A stretch of DNA of 64,000 nt, taken from positions 930,001 through 994,000 of the forward strand of contig NZ_JNLL01000001.1 in assembly GCF_000703085.1 (NCBI RefSeq), in the 5' to 3' direction. The notes below the pieces were generated by a model. That model worked only from the letters and a program-made list of their open reading frames with translations. It did not search any database and was not told the DNA's origin. This DNA comes from Persephonella sp. KM09-Lau-8 (GTDB taxonomy: Bacteria; Aquificota; Aquificia; Aquificales; Hydrogenothermaceae). Numbering within the stretch: the stretch's first letter is position 1; every line of letters begins with the position of its first letter. Below are positions 1-8,770 of this stretch, one piece after another. Made by a program: the position numbers and the translations under genes.

Positions 1-1984
1 TGAACTTCCCTGTCTCATAGGCAGGAATTTGTCTTCTGTCAATTTCTTCCTGAGCTACTCCAATAATCACATCCCAGAAGTATTTATATGGGCAGTTTAC
101 ATAAACAGCAAAGCCTGTCGGGGAAATAGGCTTTTTTATATTTACAAAGTCATAAATAAAATTTTCCTTTGTAAGTTCATAACTTACAGGACTTGCCAGC
201 TTATCTCCGTTGTGTAAAACAAAATCAGTATATAAAATAGGCTGAACTTGGATTTTTTCAGGTTCTTTTTCTGTTATTCTAATCACTTCATTTACAAAAA
301 CAGATGGGTATAGGCTTCTTTTTTCTGTATCTGTAGCAGTGTAAAACAGCTTAATCTGTTTGCCTTTGTCCAGTATTGCTGCAAAATTTGCAAGCTCCTG
401 CATAAGCACATGAAAGGGATAATCCATTCCCAGCTCTGAAGCAGTAGCAAGGATTTCTTCCCGTAGTGGTGAAGGATAAACTCCAGAATTCAGGTTCAAG
501 AAATATATATATTTAAAGTTATTTCCCTCGGCAGCTGAAGGAGTAAGAACAGAAACAAAATCCCCTTTTTTGCGGTTTTCTTTATTTTCCTGATTGAAAA
601 AAGTTTCTACTATAGAAACAAATTCCTTATAGGATATTTCTGAGAAAAATTCAGAGTAAATTCTGTTTTCCAGTAAGAACTCAAAAATATTTTCAAGGAA
701 TTCTTTGCATTTTTCACAGGTTATATATCTGTCCTTTATCTCTTCAAAGTATCTTACAAACTCTTTTATATTTGCCTGTTCTGGTAGCAAGTCTAAAATT
801 TTGAGGAGTTCTTTTAAAGGGGAATTATTTCCTTCAAAAACAAAACTTTCCCAGTCTTGATAACTATTTAAATTATTTTCCTGAAGAATTTTTAGATATA
901 AACTGTCTAAATCCGGCAAGCCCAGAAGCTCAGGAGATAAAACCTTTAATACACTTTCCTTTGAGAACTCCTGAAGTTTAATCTGGAAAATTCCAAAAAG
1001 ACGACTGTAAATCGGGTCATCAATAAATCTATTTTCCTCAAACAGATAATATGGAATGTTATATTTTCGGAAAGTCTCCTTTAGCTGAGGTATATATTTC
1101 TGGATATCTGGAATTATAACTCCTATTTGATGGGGCTGCACTCTATCAAGTAATTTACCAACAATATCTATCGCAACATATTCAACCTCTTCTTCTATGC
1201 CTGTTGCCTGATATACCTGTAAATCAGGATTTTTCACAGGTAAATCCTCATAGAAAAATCTATATACATATTTGCCTGTTTTTACATTTGGGTTATCTGT
1301 TTTTTCTATCTCAGGTGGAGTTTCTGATAATTCTTCATAAAAGGCTCTCAGGGTTTTGAAATGGTCGTGGTTTTCATAATATCCGCTATCAAAGAAAAAT
1401 GGCAAAAATACAAATATTTCTTTAGAAAGTTTCTTAAGCTTTTTGAATAATTTCTGATGAATAGGGGCAACTGATTTAATACCAATTATAAACAGATAAT
1501 CAGTCTGAAAATTGGTGTCTTTTGATGTTGCAATCTTATGTGTGTCTTCCCTGTCTATAATCTCTTTTCCTGTTAGATTTATATAATCCTGAACTATTTT
1601 TCTGACTACAGGATTATTTATTTTTCCTGTGGATATTTCATACTCTTTAATCTGCTGGGTTAACAGACCGTACTCCTCAACAAGTCCTTCCAGCTCAAAA
1701 CCATTATCAAACATAATTTTTTTTAATATCAACTGCTTTTCAAAATTCTGAATAGGCTCTACTTCTGCAATTTCTTTTGCTATATCAATAGGGGTGTAAA
1801 ATTTTGCATTGACCAGTATGCCTGCTTTATCTGTTAGATACTCCTTGAAAGCCTGTTTCATCTGGTTTGAGTGGACTATAAATGTAAGTTTGCTTCCAGG
1901 CTGGTTTTTGTTTATCTGAATGATAATTTCCGAGAGTTTTTCTTTCAGATAAGAATAGCTTCCACAAAAAAATCTTTCTTTCAT
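1..1984 (-). CDS. AddB/RecB-like nuclease-helicase family protein (partial, C-terminus outside window)
   Basis: The frame is open from the ATG at 1984 to the left edge (about 661 codons), so the C-terminus is missing. The start overlaps the upstream stop as ATGA. The N-terminal half resembles a degenerate UvrD-type helicase fold. A segment near residue 480 (SVLTPSAAEGNNFKYIYFL) resembles helicase motif V of RecB/AddB proteins. The last visible part has a CPYKYF motif, like the cysteine-containing entry into the PD-(D/E)XK nuclease domain of AddB-type subunits. I see no Walker A motif near the start, which fits AddB/RecC-like inactive helicase subunits. It is probably a DNA end-processing or recombination protein acting in the cytoplasm. 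The nuclease residues themselves would lie outside the window, so the subfamily cannot be settled. Confidence 0.6.
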   Translation of the reverse strand, partial: MKERFFCGSYSYLKEKLSEIIIQINKNQPGSKLTFIVHSNQMKQAFKEYLTDKAGILVNAKFYTPIDIAKEIAEVEPIQNFEKQLILKKIMFDNGFELEGLVEEYGLLTQQIKEYEISTGKINNPVVRKIVQDYINLTGKEIIDREDTHKIATSKDTNFQTDYLFIIGIKSVAPIHQKLFKKLKKLSKEIFVFLPFFFDSGYYENHDHFKTLRAFYEELSETPPEIEKTDNPNVKTGKYVYRFFYEDLPVKNPDLQVYQATGIEEEVEYVAIDIVGKLLDRVQPHQIGVIIPDIQKYIPQLKETFRKYNIPYYLFEENRFIDDPIYSRLFGIFQIKLQEFSKESVLKVLSPELLGLPDLDSLYLKILQENNLNSYQDWESFVFEGNNSPLKELLKILDLLPEQANIKEFVRYFEEIKDRYITCEKCKEFLENIFEFLLENRIYSEFFSEISYKEFVSIVETFFNQENKENRKKGDFVSVLTPSAAEGNNFKYIYFLNLNSGVYPSPLREEILATASELGMDYPFHVLMQELANFAAILDKGKQIKLFYTATDTEKRSLYPSVFVNEVIRITEKEPEKIQVQPILYTDFVLHNGDKLASPVSYELTKENFIYDFVNIKKPISPTGFAVYVNCPYKYFWDVIIGVAQEEIDRRQIPAYETGKF

Positions 1985-2817
1985 AATACCTGAATATCCC
2001 CATCAAGACTTTTTATAAATTCCATATCAGGAAACAGGTATGTTTCATATAAAAGATGCTTATTTATATAAGCAAACAGTAATGCTGTTGCTTTTACATC
2101 TTCTGCACAGTATTTTGCAATTTTTTCCAGTTCTCCATTATCAAAATAATTCTGAACTTTAGAACCATCTCCCTCCTGCTTAACAGGAATACCACACAGA
2201 TAACACAGGTTTTTCAGAGATATTTTTTTATTAAAAATATCAATTGGGATATCTATATGGAACTTTGTATGGTGCATAGTATATCTGGGATAATCATTTT
2301 CCCATTTATCAAATCTATCCAGATATGTGCTTATGATAAATTTTTTGTGGTCTGGAAAATCCGGTATATATTTCAGGCTTCTTAGCTTTATTACAGGTAG
2401 GTCAAAATCCTTCCCATTCACGGTAATAAGCACAGGAAAACGGGAAATGGCTTTTTTCCTGTCCCCATTTTGAGTTTTATAAACCCCGAAGGAATGGGCT
2501 TTCAGATAATACTCCCAGAAAAGCTCTAATAATCTTTTTTCATCTTCTGATGCAAAGCTTTTAAAAATGGTGTCCCCATCAGGCATTTTGATACTCATTA
2601 TGCTAACTGCAACAATACGATGATAAGGATGGGGGATAAAATAATTTTCATCTTCTTCCAGTTTTTTCAGGATTTTTTGGTCATGAATATCATCTATCAT
2701 CTGGGTATCTCTTATGGTTTCAATATCAAGGATAAGAAAGTTTGTAAAATCCTTAGAATAATCTTTTCTGCGATTTTGTATTTTTTCCCTGCCCCAGAGA
2801 TTATTCTGACCCTCCAT
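1981..2817 (-). CDS. DEDDy-type 3'-5' exonuclease (PolB-exonuclease-like)
   Basis: The protein has 278 residues and the three exonuclease motifs of the DnaQ/PolB superfamily. Exo I is D31-x-E33 in FLILDIET, exo II is NGKDFD at 134-139, and exo III is Y236-x3-D240 in YCAEDVKAT, which makes it the DEDDy type. It matches my memory of the family called predicted 3'-5' exonuclease related to the PolB exonuclease domain. It probably degrades single-stranded DNA or RNA from the 3' end in repair. The ATG at 2817 follows an AGAGGG sequence. Its stop overlaps the start of the AddB-like gene (ATGA), so the two are very likely cotranscribed and translationally coupled, which suggests a joint DNA repair role (inference). 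Confidence 0.75.
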   Translation of the reverse strand: MEGQNNLWGREKIQNRRKDYSKDFTNFLILDIETIRDTQMIDDIHDQKILKKLEEDENYFIPHPYHRIVAVSIMSIKMPDGDTIFKSFASEDEKRLLELFWEYYLKAHSFGVYKTQNGDRKKAISRFPVLITVNGKDFDLPVIKLRSLKYIPDFPDHKKFIISTYLDRFDKWENDYPRYTMHHTKFHIDIPIDIFNKKISLKNLCYLCGIPVKQEGDGSKVQNYFDNGELEKIAKYCAEDVKATALLFAYINKHLLYETYLFPDMEFIKSLDGDIQVL

Positions 2818-2879
2818 AACACCCTCTACAAATATTTGTTTCTAATAATTATAAACTTCGGGCAGAGAAAAATCTGACA

Positions 2880-3416
2880 TTACAGATTTTCTTTTAATGT
2901 AAGGATAAGACCTCTAAGAATTATCTCAAAAAATGTTAAATGCTGAAAAAGCATCTCCTGAATGCTGACATGAAAGCTATTAAAATTATCAAATTTCATT
3001 CCTGTATATATTTTATTAAGCTCATCATAGATATCTATAATATTTGCCTTGAAGTCCCCTGAGATTAACTCTGAAAATAAACAGTCCTCACTTTCTGTTT
3101 TTGCCTCAAAATTTTTAAAAATTATTTCAAAATCCCTTATAAATCTGTCTGTTTCTTTCCAGATATCAATCGTATAGTGAACCTTATTTTCTTTTTTATT
3201 TAAAGCATCAAATAACCTTTCTGTTAAATCATTGGAGAAACAAAGAAAAAGCAACGAGTTATAATCAGCACAGCTTTTATATGTTTTTAAAAAAAGCCTG
3301 AGAAGTGTTTTTTTGTCTGAGGAGTCATTATAAGTTACAAGCGAGATAATATTTTTATAAAAATCCTCCCCTGTATTAACAGTCTGGTTTATTAACCTAT
3401 CAATATGTGAATGCAA
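2880..3416 (-). CDS. hypothetical protein, helical, soluble
   Basis: I do not recognise this 178-residue protein. It has no signal peptide and no clear membrane segment, is rich in Leu, Phe, Asp and Lys, and looks mostly alpha-helical. The start is a TTG at 3416, preceded by GGGGGAGG four bases upstream, a very strong ribosome binding site that decides the start. It lies 62 bases upstream of the exonuclease gene on the same strand, so it may be the first gene of the exonuclease/AddB-like operon. No function can be assigned. Confidence 0.6.
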   Translation of the reverse strand: MHSHIDRLINQTVNTGEDFYKNIISLVTYNDSSDKKTLLRLFLKTYKSCADYNSLLFLCFSNDLTERLFDALNKKENKVHYTIDIWKETDRFIRDFEIIFKNFEAKTESEDCLFSELISGDFKANIIDIYDELNKIYTGMKFDNFNSFHVSIQEMLFQHLTFFEIILRGLILTLKENL

Positions 3417-3474
3417 TTTTCCTCCCCCAAAAAACCATAGAACAATATTATTATAACTTAAATTTGATATGGTA

Positions 3475-3681
3475 TTACTTTTTCTTTAACATATCATACA
3501 GATTAAGGGCTGAAATCCAGACTATTATAGCCCCGGCTATGACAGGGAGAAGACTCTGGAGAAATTTTCCAACCACTAAGGTTTCATCCTGATATTGAAA
3601 GGCGGAGAAAACTCCGCCAATGTTGTTAAAAATTGCATAAAGCCCAACTATAATTCCAAATATCAGTAATATGTAAACCAT
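3475..3681 (-). CDS. small two-span membrane protein
   Basis: This is a 68-residue hydrophobic protein with two likely membrane segments, about residues 3-25 and 42-62, and a Lys-rich C-terminus (MLKKK). Its ATG directly abuts the TAA of the topoisomerase gene upstream, so it is almost certainly cotranscribed with it. I do not recognise the family. Such tiny genes are easy to miss, but the tight junction and consistent hydrophobic pattern support it being real. No function can be proposed. Confidence 0.55.
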   Translation of the reverse strand: MVYILLIFGIIVGLYAIFNNIGGVFSAFQYQDETLVVGKFLQSLLPVIAGAIIVWISALNLYDMLKKK

Positions 3682-6600
3682 TTATTCTTCCTGCTTTTCT
3701 TCCTTGAGTTTTGGTTTAACTGCCCTTACGACTTTATCACCTTCTATTTTTATAAGTTGTTCTCCCATTGCTGTTCTTTTGGCAACTGGTATTGTGTTTT
3801 CATCAATCTTGAGCTTCAGGATACGACCTTTTTCTGTAGAAAGTAGAAGGTTATCCCCAATATTTACACTGGTAGCAACTGATAAGGCGTCATCTTTAGA
3901 AAGCTTGACTGCCATAAGTCCCTTCTGGGCTCTTTTTTTCAGTTTTCCTTCTTTTGTGTAAAACTCCTCTTTTCTAACAAGCTTTGTATAACCTTTTTCT
4001 GTTATTGTCAGGACATATTCTTCGCTGTTTATTAAAAATCCGCCTCTTACTTCATCTCCTTCATCTAAGTCTATGGCTTCTACGCCTTTTGCTTTATCTC
4101 CTGTTACCCTTACTTGAGACCTGTCAAACATAAGCAGGTCACCTTTCCTGGTATAAACTGCTATTGCTGATGGATGGTCATCTGAGAATGCCTGAACAAC
4201 CTCGTCATCCTCCGTAAGAGGAATAATCAGATGATTCTGGGATTTATAGAATATATCTTCATAAGACATCCTCTTAATTATTCCCTTTTTAGTCAGAATA
4301 AACAGTCTATCTTCATCTCCTTCACCTTTAAATGAAGTTCCGACTATTTCCCCTTCTTCAATATTTATCTTTCCTTCTCCTTTTGGAAGGTCTGCAACAA
4401 GGCTCCAGTAAGCCCTGCCTTTGTTTGTTATAAAGGCTATAGGAGTTGAGCTTTTTACTTCCTGTATGGAAATAAGTTTTTCCCCGGGGGCTACAGATGT
4501 AATAACTTCGCTTAACACCTTCTGATAAACTTCTTCTTTTGTTTCTGTTTCATCAAATTTTCTGTTTATTATTCTTCCTGAGCTTAAAACAGCCAGTATG
4601 AAATCCTCATCAAATGTGAGCTGCTCTCCTTTTTCTTCTACAACCATTGTTTTTCTTTCATCACCAAACTTTTCAAGCAGCTCATCCATCTCTTGAATGA
4701 ATACTTTTATTTTTTCTTCTTCTGAGGAGAGAATTCTCTGATATTCCTCTATTTTCAGTCTTAGCTCATCAGCTTCTTGATATAGCTTATCTCCTTCCAG
4801 TGCTGTAAATCTGGAAAGTCTCATATCTAGAATAGCCTGTGATTGTGCATCAGAAAGACCAAATTCTGCCTTTAGCTGTTCTTTTGCAGAGGATACATCT
4901 TTTGAGCCTCTGACTATTTCAATAACCCTGTCTGCATTTTCAAGGGCTTTAAGCAGACCTTCTACTATATGAAGTCTTTTTTCTGCTTTTTCAAGTTCAT
5001 AAAGGGTTCTTCTGGTTATTACTTCTATTCTATGCTTTATAAACTCCCATAAAATTCCTTTCAGGTCTAATGTTTTTGGCTGTTTTCCTACCAGAACGGT
5101 AAAGTTTATAGGTATTGATTTTTGGAGCTGTGTTCTTCTGTATAGTTTTTTAAGAACTTTTTCAGGGTCGGCTTCCCTTTTCAGCTCAACAATTATTCTG
5201 ATACCGTCCCTGTCTGATTCATCTCTAAGGTCTGATATTCCTTTTTCCTGTCCTTTTCTTACAAGCTCTGCAATTCTTTTTATAAACTCTACTTTGTTTA
5301 CCTGATATGGTATTTCATAAATGATTATTCTGTGTCTGTTTCCTGGGAGTTTTTCTATTCTGGCCTTTCCTTTTACTGTTACGGAGCCTCTACCATCTTG
5401 ATAAATCTTAATTATTTCTTCTTTTGGTGTGATTAGAACGCCACCTGTGGGGAAGTCTGGTCCTTTTATAAACTGGCAAAGTTCTTCAACTGTTGCGTTT
5501 GGAAACTCAGCCAAGTATTTGAGGGCTTCTGCAACTTCTGTAAAGTTGTGAGGTGGAATATTTGTTGAAAGCCCTACAGCAATACCTGCTGCACCATTAC
5601 ATATCAAATTTGGGAATTTTGCAGGGAGAACCTCCGGCTCCATTAAAGAGGCATCAAAGTTTTCTTTCATATCAACGGTGTTTTTGTCTATATCAGCAAG
5701 CATTTCCATTGCAAGCTTTGTAAGACGGGCTTCAGTGTTATGGTTGATTATTCCATTTCCAACAAAAGAATGACACTGGCTATTTACCCTGATTGAGTAA
5801 ACAACTTTTTCCCCTGTTTCTTCTACAGTTTTAACCTTTGCAAAGTAGTATCTATTTTCAAGAAGTTCTCTATAAAGGGCTAAATCTTCTTCATCAAGTA
5901 TTGTTTCAAGTTTTTCCCAGTATTTTTCAATCTTTGGATATCTATCTATATTGTGTTTTGAGAGCCATTCATTAAAACCTTTCCCTCTATATTTTCTTCT
6001 AATATACTCGGCTATAAAAGGAATAAAATCTGTTTTGCTATTTGCTGTTTCTTTTGCGTTTAACTCTTCTAAAAGCCTTTCTAATTTTTGCTGTTTTGTG
6101 CCTAAAAATCCTATTTTTTCTTTAAACAGTTTTACATTTTCATAACCTGAGATGATAAGTCTAAAGTTTTGCTTATCTCTGTGAATTCTTGAAATAATTC
6201 CAAAGTTCAGGAGTAAAACCTGTAGTTGTTTTAAGAGTTTTTTGCTTTTAGAGGTGTAAGAAATAGCAACAGTCCCTTTCCCTTTATAAACAGAGCCATC
6301 TCCTTCAAATAAAGCTTTGAGAAATGCTCTCTGCACTTTCTTTGAAGACCTTAAAACTGTATGCGGCACTTCTTTATCTGCTGATTTTTTTTCAAAACCT
6401 TTTTCCTTTATGTCTTCAATAACCTCTTTATGATGAACTTGATATTCAATCAGTGTTTTTCCGCTTTTGAGTTTTCTTTCATACCTGCAGCCCACCGTTC
6501 CATAGCTGCCAACAAGGACTGTTTCAAACTGCTTTGCAAAATCCTCGTCTGTGTTATTAAATCCCACTCTACCATCTGAGATATACCCTTCAGAAACAAG

Positions 6601-7338
6601 GGAACCAAGTAAAATAGCCTCTTCCTCTGTAAGTAAATCCTCAGTAGGCTCTATATCGTTTATTCTACTGACTATCACATAATCTCCAGTTTTTATCTGG
6701 TCAAGGGTTTTCCATTTATAGACAGGTTTACCGTTTTCGTCTGTAGTCCATGTTAAAACAGGATGGTTAAAGCTCCCTTCTACTTCGTAGCCTTCTTCTG
6801 TTTCTATTTTTATTGTTTTATGCTTTCCACTGTTGAAAAACATGTCAGATTTATTTATTTTCCTGTTTAAAGACTGGACTTTTATATCTACTGGATTATC
6901 TGAGTTTTCTTTGCTGTCAGGAACTATATCTTTTATTTTTATAAGACCTTTATCTGTGTGGATTAATGTATCTCCAACAACGCAGTATCTCATGGCAGCT
7001 GGTGGGTCACCATCTATAGAACCAAAGTTTCCCTGACCCTGTATAAGAGGATATCTAAGGGTAAAATCCTGAGCCATTCTAACAAGGGCATCGTAAACAG
7101 ATGTATCACCATGCGGGTGGTATTTACCAAGGACTTCCCCTACTACTCTTGCACTCTTTTTATATGGCTTATTTGGATATAATCCCAGTTCATTCATTGC
7201 ATAAAGAATTCTTCTCTGAACAGGCTTAAGGCCGTCTCTGACGTCTGGTATCGCCCTTCCGACGATAACAGACATTGCGTAATCCAAATAGGATGATTTT
7301 ACTTCCTCTTCAATAGGTTGTTTAATGATTTCTGACAT
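3682..7338 (-). CDS. gyrA: Type IIA DNA topoisomerase subunit A (GyrA/ParC type) with in-frame intein
   Basis: The product is 1218 residues, or 802 without the 416-residue intein (residues 119-534), a normal GyrA length. The N-extein (1-118) carries the winged-helix DNA-gate motifs ([30 protein letters not shown]) and ends at the catalytic tyrosine, Y118 in AAMRY. The C-extein resumes at TEARL and includes the tower and coiled-coil region and a C-terminal beta-pinwheel of repeated blades. The enzyme makes transient double-strand breaks to manage supercoiling or decatenation with GyrB/ParE, which is not in this window. I find no QRRGGKG-like GyrA-box in the C-terminal domain, so it may act as a topoisomerase IV-like enzyme, as reported for Aquifex aeolicus. 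ATG 7338 has an AAGGGG sequence 8 bases upstream. The name gyrA follows overall similarity. Confidence 0.95.
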   Translation of the reverse strand: MSEIIKQPIEEEVKSSYLDYAMSVIVGRAIPDVRDGLKPVQRRILYAMNELGLYPNKPYKKSARVVGEVLGKYHPHGDTSVYDALVRMAQDFTLRYPLIQGQGNFGSIDGDPPAAMRYCVVGDTLIHTDKGLIKIKDIVPDSKENSDNPVDIKVQSLNRKINKSDMFFNSGKHKTIKIETEEGYEVEGSFNHPVLTWTTDENGKPVYKWKTLDQIKTGDYVIVSRINDIEPTEDLLTEEEAILLGSLVSEGYISDGRVGFNNTDEDFAKQFETVLVGSYGTVGCRYERKLKSGKTLIEYQVHHKEVIEDIKEKGFEKKSADKEVPHTVLRSSKKVQRAFLKALFEGDGSVYKGKGTVAISYTSKSKKLLKQLQVLLLNFGIISRIHRDKQNFRLIISGYENVKLFKEKIGFLGTKQQKLERLLEELNAKETANSKTDFIPFIAEYIRRKYRGKGFNEWLSKHNIDRYPKIEKYWEKLETILDEEDLALYRELLENRYYFAKVKTVEETGEKVVYSIRVNSQCHSFVGNGIINHNTEARLTKLAMEMLADIDKNTVDMKENFDASLMEPEVLPAKFPNLICNGAAGIAVGLSTNIPPHNFTEVAEALKYLAEFPNATVEELCQFIKGPDFPTGGVLITPKEEIIKIYQDGRGSVTVKGKARIEKLPGNRHRIIIYEIPYQVNKVEFIKRIAELVRKGQEKGISDLRDESDRDGIRIIVELKREADPEKVLKKLYRRTQLQKSIPINFTVLVGKQPKTLDLKGILWEFIKHRIEVITRRTLYELEKAEKRLHIVEGLLKALENADRVIEIVRGSKDVSSAKEQLKAEFGLSDAQSQAILDMRLSRFTALEGDKLYQEADELRLKIEEYQRILSSEEEKIKVFIQEMDELLEKFGDERKTMVVEEKGEQLTFDEDFILAVLSSGRIINRKFDETETKEEVYQKVLSEVITSVAPGEKLISIQEVKSSTPIAFITNKGRAYWSLVADLPKGEGKINIEEGEIVGTSFKGEGDEDRLFILTKKGIIKRMSYEDIFYKSQNHLIIPLTEDDEVVQAFSDDHPSAIAVYTRKGDLLMFDRSQVRVTGDKAKGVEAIDLDEGDEVRGGFLINSEEYVLTITEKGYTKLVRKEEFYTKEGKLKKRAQKGLMAVKLSKDDALSVATSVNIGDNLLLSTEKGRILKLKIDENTIPVAKRTAMGEQLIKIEGDKVVRAVKPKLKEEKQEE
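5737..6984 (-). mobile_element. GyrA intein with LAGLIDADG homing endonuclease domain
   Basis: This is a 416-residue intein inside gyrA, residues 119-534, inserted exactly between the catalytic Tyr118 and Thr535 (AMRY/TEARL). Splicing residues are visible: first residue Cys119 in CVVGDTLI, block B SFNHPVL with His192, and C-terminal block [13 protein letters not shown] with penultimate His533 and Asn534, followed by Thr535 as the +1 nucleophile. Two dodecapeptide endonuclease motifs are present: [11 protein letters not shown] (243-253, acidic Glu250) and [12 protein letters not shown] (339-350, acidic Asp347). Both keep an acidic residue, so the homing endonuclease may be active. The reading frame has no stop or shift. 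Mycobacterial GyrA inteins use the same insertion site (established knowledge), which points to a shared homing target and possible horizontal transfer. Confidence 0.95.
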
Positions 7339-7394
7339 CTAAAAACCCCTTCAAATATTGATTAAAACAATATTTTACCATATTTACAGGGGGA

Positions 7395-7514
7395 TTTCCT
7401 TACGGGAATTTATTTGGTTATAACTGCGATGAAAATTATATAAACTTAAAACTGTAAAATTTCCTTATAAAAAGGAAAAAGTTTCAAAAAGTTTCCTTAC
7501 TAAAAGGAAACTTT
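7395..7514. repeat. three TTTCCTTA-centred palindromes upstream of gyrA
   Basis: Three related inverted repeats lie upstream of the gyrA start. At 7395-7408 the arms are TTCC/GGAA. At 7460-7478 TTTCCTT and AAGGAAA flank ATAAA. At 7488-7514 an 11-base arm AAAGTTTCCTT pairs with AAGGAAACTTT around ACTAA. All three share TTTCCTTA and a 5-base spacer, and a short direct repeat (AAAAAGTTTC) joins the last two. This looks like a cluster of operator sites or a stacked hairpin leader rather than a simple terminator, although the preceding gene also ends nearby. Confidence 0.55.
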
Positions 7515-7516
7515 AA

Positions 7517-7537
7517 AAGGGCTGATTTACAGCCCTT
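7517..7537 (-). terminator. probable intrinsic terminator of the oxidase-like membrane gene
   Basis: A 7-bp perfect stem AAGGGCT/AGCCCTT with a 7-base loop lies five bases beyond the stop codon of the gene at 7542-8702. On the minus strand it is followed by TTTTAAAG, a short U-rich tail. The position and structure fit a rho-independent terminator, of modest strength because the U tract is short. Confidence 0.6.
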
Positions 7538-7541
7538 GATT

Positions 7542-8702
7542 TTATAGAGTATATAGAAGATAAAGTCTGTAAAACAAAGCTTTGAAGAACATCGCCAGTC
7601 CTGTCAAATATATCAGCGAAGCAAGATATCTTGTTGTATTTAACTCAATAAATGTAGCACCGACCATCAGAATAACACCTGCGATTAGCAGATAAAATGT
7701 AATCATGGTTTCTTTTTTATTTAAAATATTGAACACATTGGGTATCTGCTTTCCTTCCTGTGCCTTTTTAACATGAACCATATTCCAGACAATTCTCGGT
7801 AGTAAATGGAACATTGCACCTGCTATTGTTAATCCACCAAACCCAAAAACCATCAGTATCATATGCATCGGAACAAACTTAAAGTTTTCACTACCTGCCA
7901 GATGTGCACCTGACAACATTCCAACAACAAGGAAAACAAGCCCTGCAAGGAAAAATTTAACAACAAAAGGAATTTCTTTATGTGTGGAGTTTTTAATAGC
8001 ATTAAATACTATCCATAAAAACAATCCAACAGACAGCAGCAGCAGAACCCCTCCAGCTGCAACAACTTTATAATTCATAATTGCAAATCCCGTTAGAAAA
8101 ACAAAAATAGAAACCTGCGTGGCATAAAACACAATATTAGCAAACCTCACATTAAGGGTATGCATCATCAGCATCGGTATCCATGCAAGCTCAACACCCA
8201 GAATCGCATTAAGCATTGTTCCAGTGGTTATTGTATGAATTGCCAGTTGGAACGGAACAAAAGGTAGCCAATCAAGAGGAATATAAGCAAGGACAAAAAA
8301 CAAACTACCTAAATTCATATAAACAAGAGAACCAACCAGAAATCTAATAGTTATCGGCTGATAATTTTTTATCACAGGTAAAACATGAATGGTAAATAAA
8401 ACAACTGCTGTAAGGGCAAATAATGCAGCTATCTGATAGTTTTTTATATACATAAGTAAAGAAGACAACGAAGCAGCTACAAAAACAGCTATCTGGAGTT
8501 TTTCATTTTTTAACTCAGATTGCTGGGAGTTTGGGATTATCTGATAAGCTGCCCCAAGTATTGTATGCAAAATAAATCCAAAAACAGATACCAGACCAAC
8601 AAAAACATAGTCATACCCTATTCCATGTGAAAAAACAGCCATAAATAAATCAATAAAAGCAAGGATAAAAAAGAACGGGGTTACTTTTGATACATAAAAC
8701 AT
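7542..8702 (-). CDS. polytopic membrane protein, haem-copper oxidase subunit I / NnrS-like
   Basis: This is a 386-residue protein with roughly ten to twelve membrane segments. Histidines lie within or next to membrane helices: FILHTILGAAYQIIPNS, LAIHTITTG, MLMMHTLNV, and the pattern PMHMILMVFGFGG followed by GAMFHLLPRI. The last block resembles the CcoN/NorB-like pattern of a helix His followed by YH-x-PR, and the general look also recalls NnrS. It is too short for a full oxidase subunit I and there is no subunit II or cytochrome partner beside it. It may bind haem or copper in the inner membrane, but the reaction is unknown. ATG 8702 is preceded by GGAGAGG. The gene stands alone, divergent from the methyltransferase gene and ended by a terminator-like hairpin. 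Confidence 0.5.
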   Translation of the reverse strand: MFYVSKVTPFFFILAFIDLFMAVFSHGIGYDYVFVGLVSVFGFILHTILGAAYQIIPNSQQSELKNEKLQIAVFVAASLSSLLMYIKNYQIAALFALTAVVLFTIHVLPVIKNYQPITIRFLVGSLVYMNLGSLFFVLAYIPLDWLPFVPFQLAIHTITTGTMLNAILGVELAWIPMLMMHTLNVRFANIVFYATQVSIFVFLTGFAIMNYKVVAAGGVLLLLSVGLFLWIVFNAIKNSTHKEIPFVVKFFLAGLVFLVVGMLSGAHLAGSENFKFVPMHMILMVFGFGGLTIAGAMFHLLPRIVWNMVHVKKAQEGKQIPNVFNILNKKETMITFYLLIAGVILMVGATFIELNTTRYLASLIYLTGLAMFFKALFYRLYLLYTL

Positions 8703-8770
8703 TCAGCCTCTCCAAAATGATATATTATTTTTAAACTATTTTAATATCACAGAAGGAATTAGTTTTATAA

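Noticed and set aside
7320-7537. Treating the palindromes before gyrA only as a terminator
   Set aside because: A separate hairpin with a U tail lies right at the preceding gene's end; the other three have A-rich tails and share a sequence motif, which fits regulation better.
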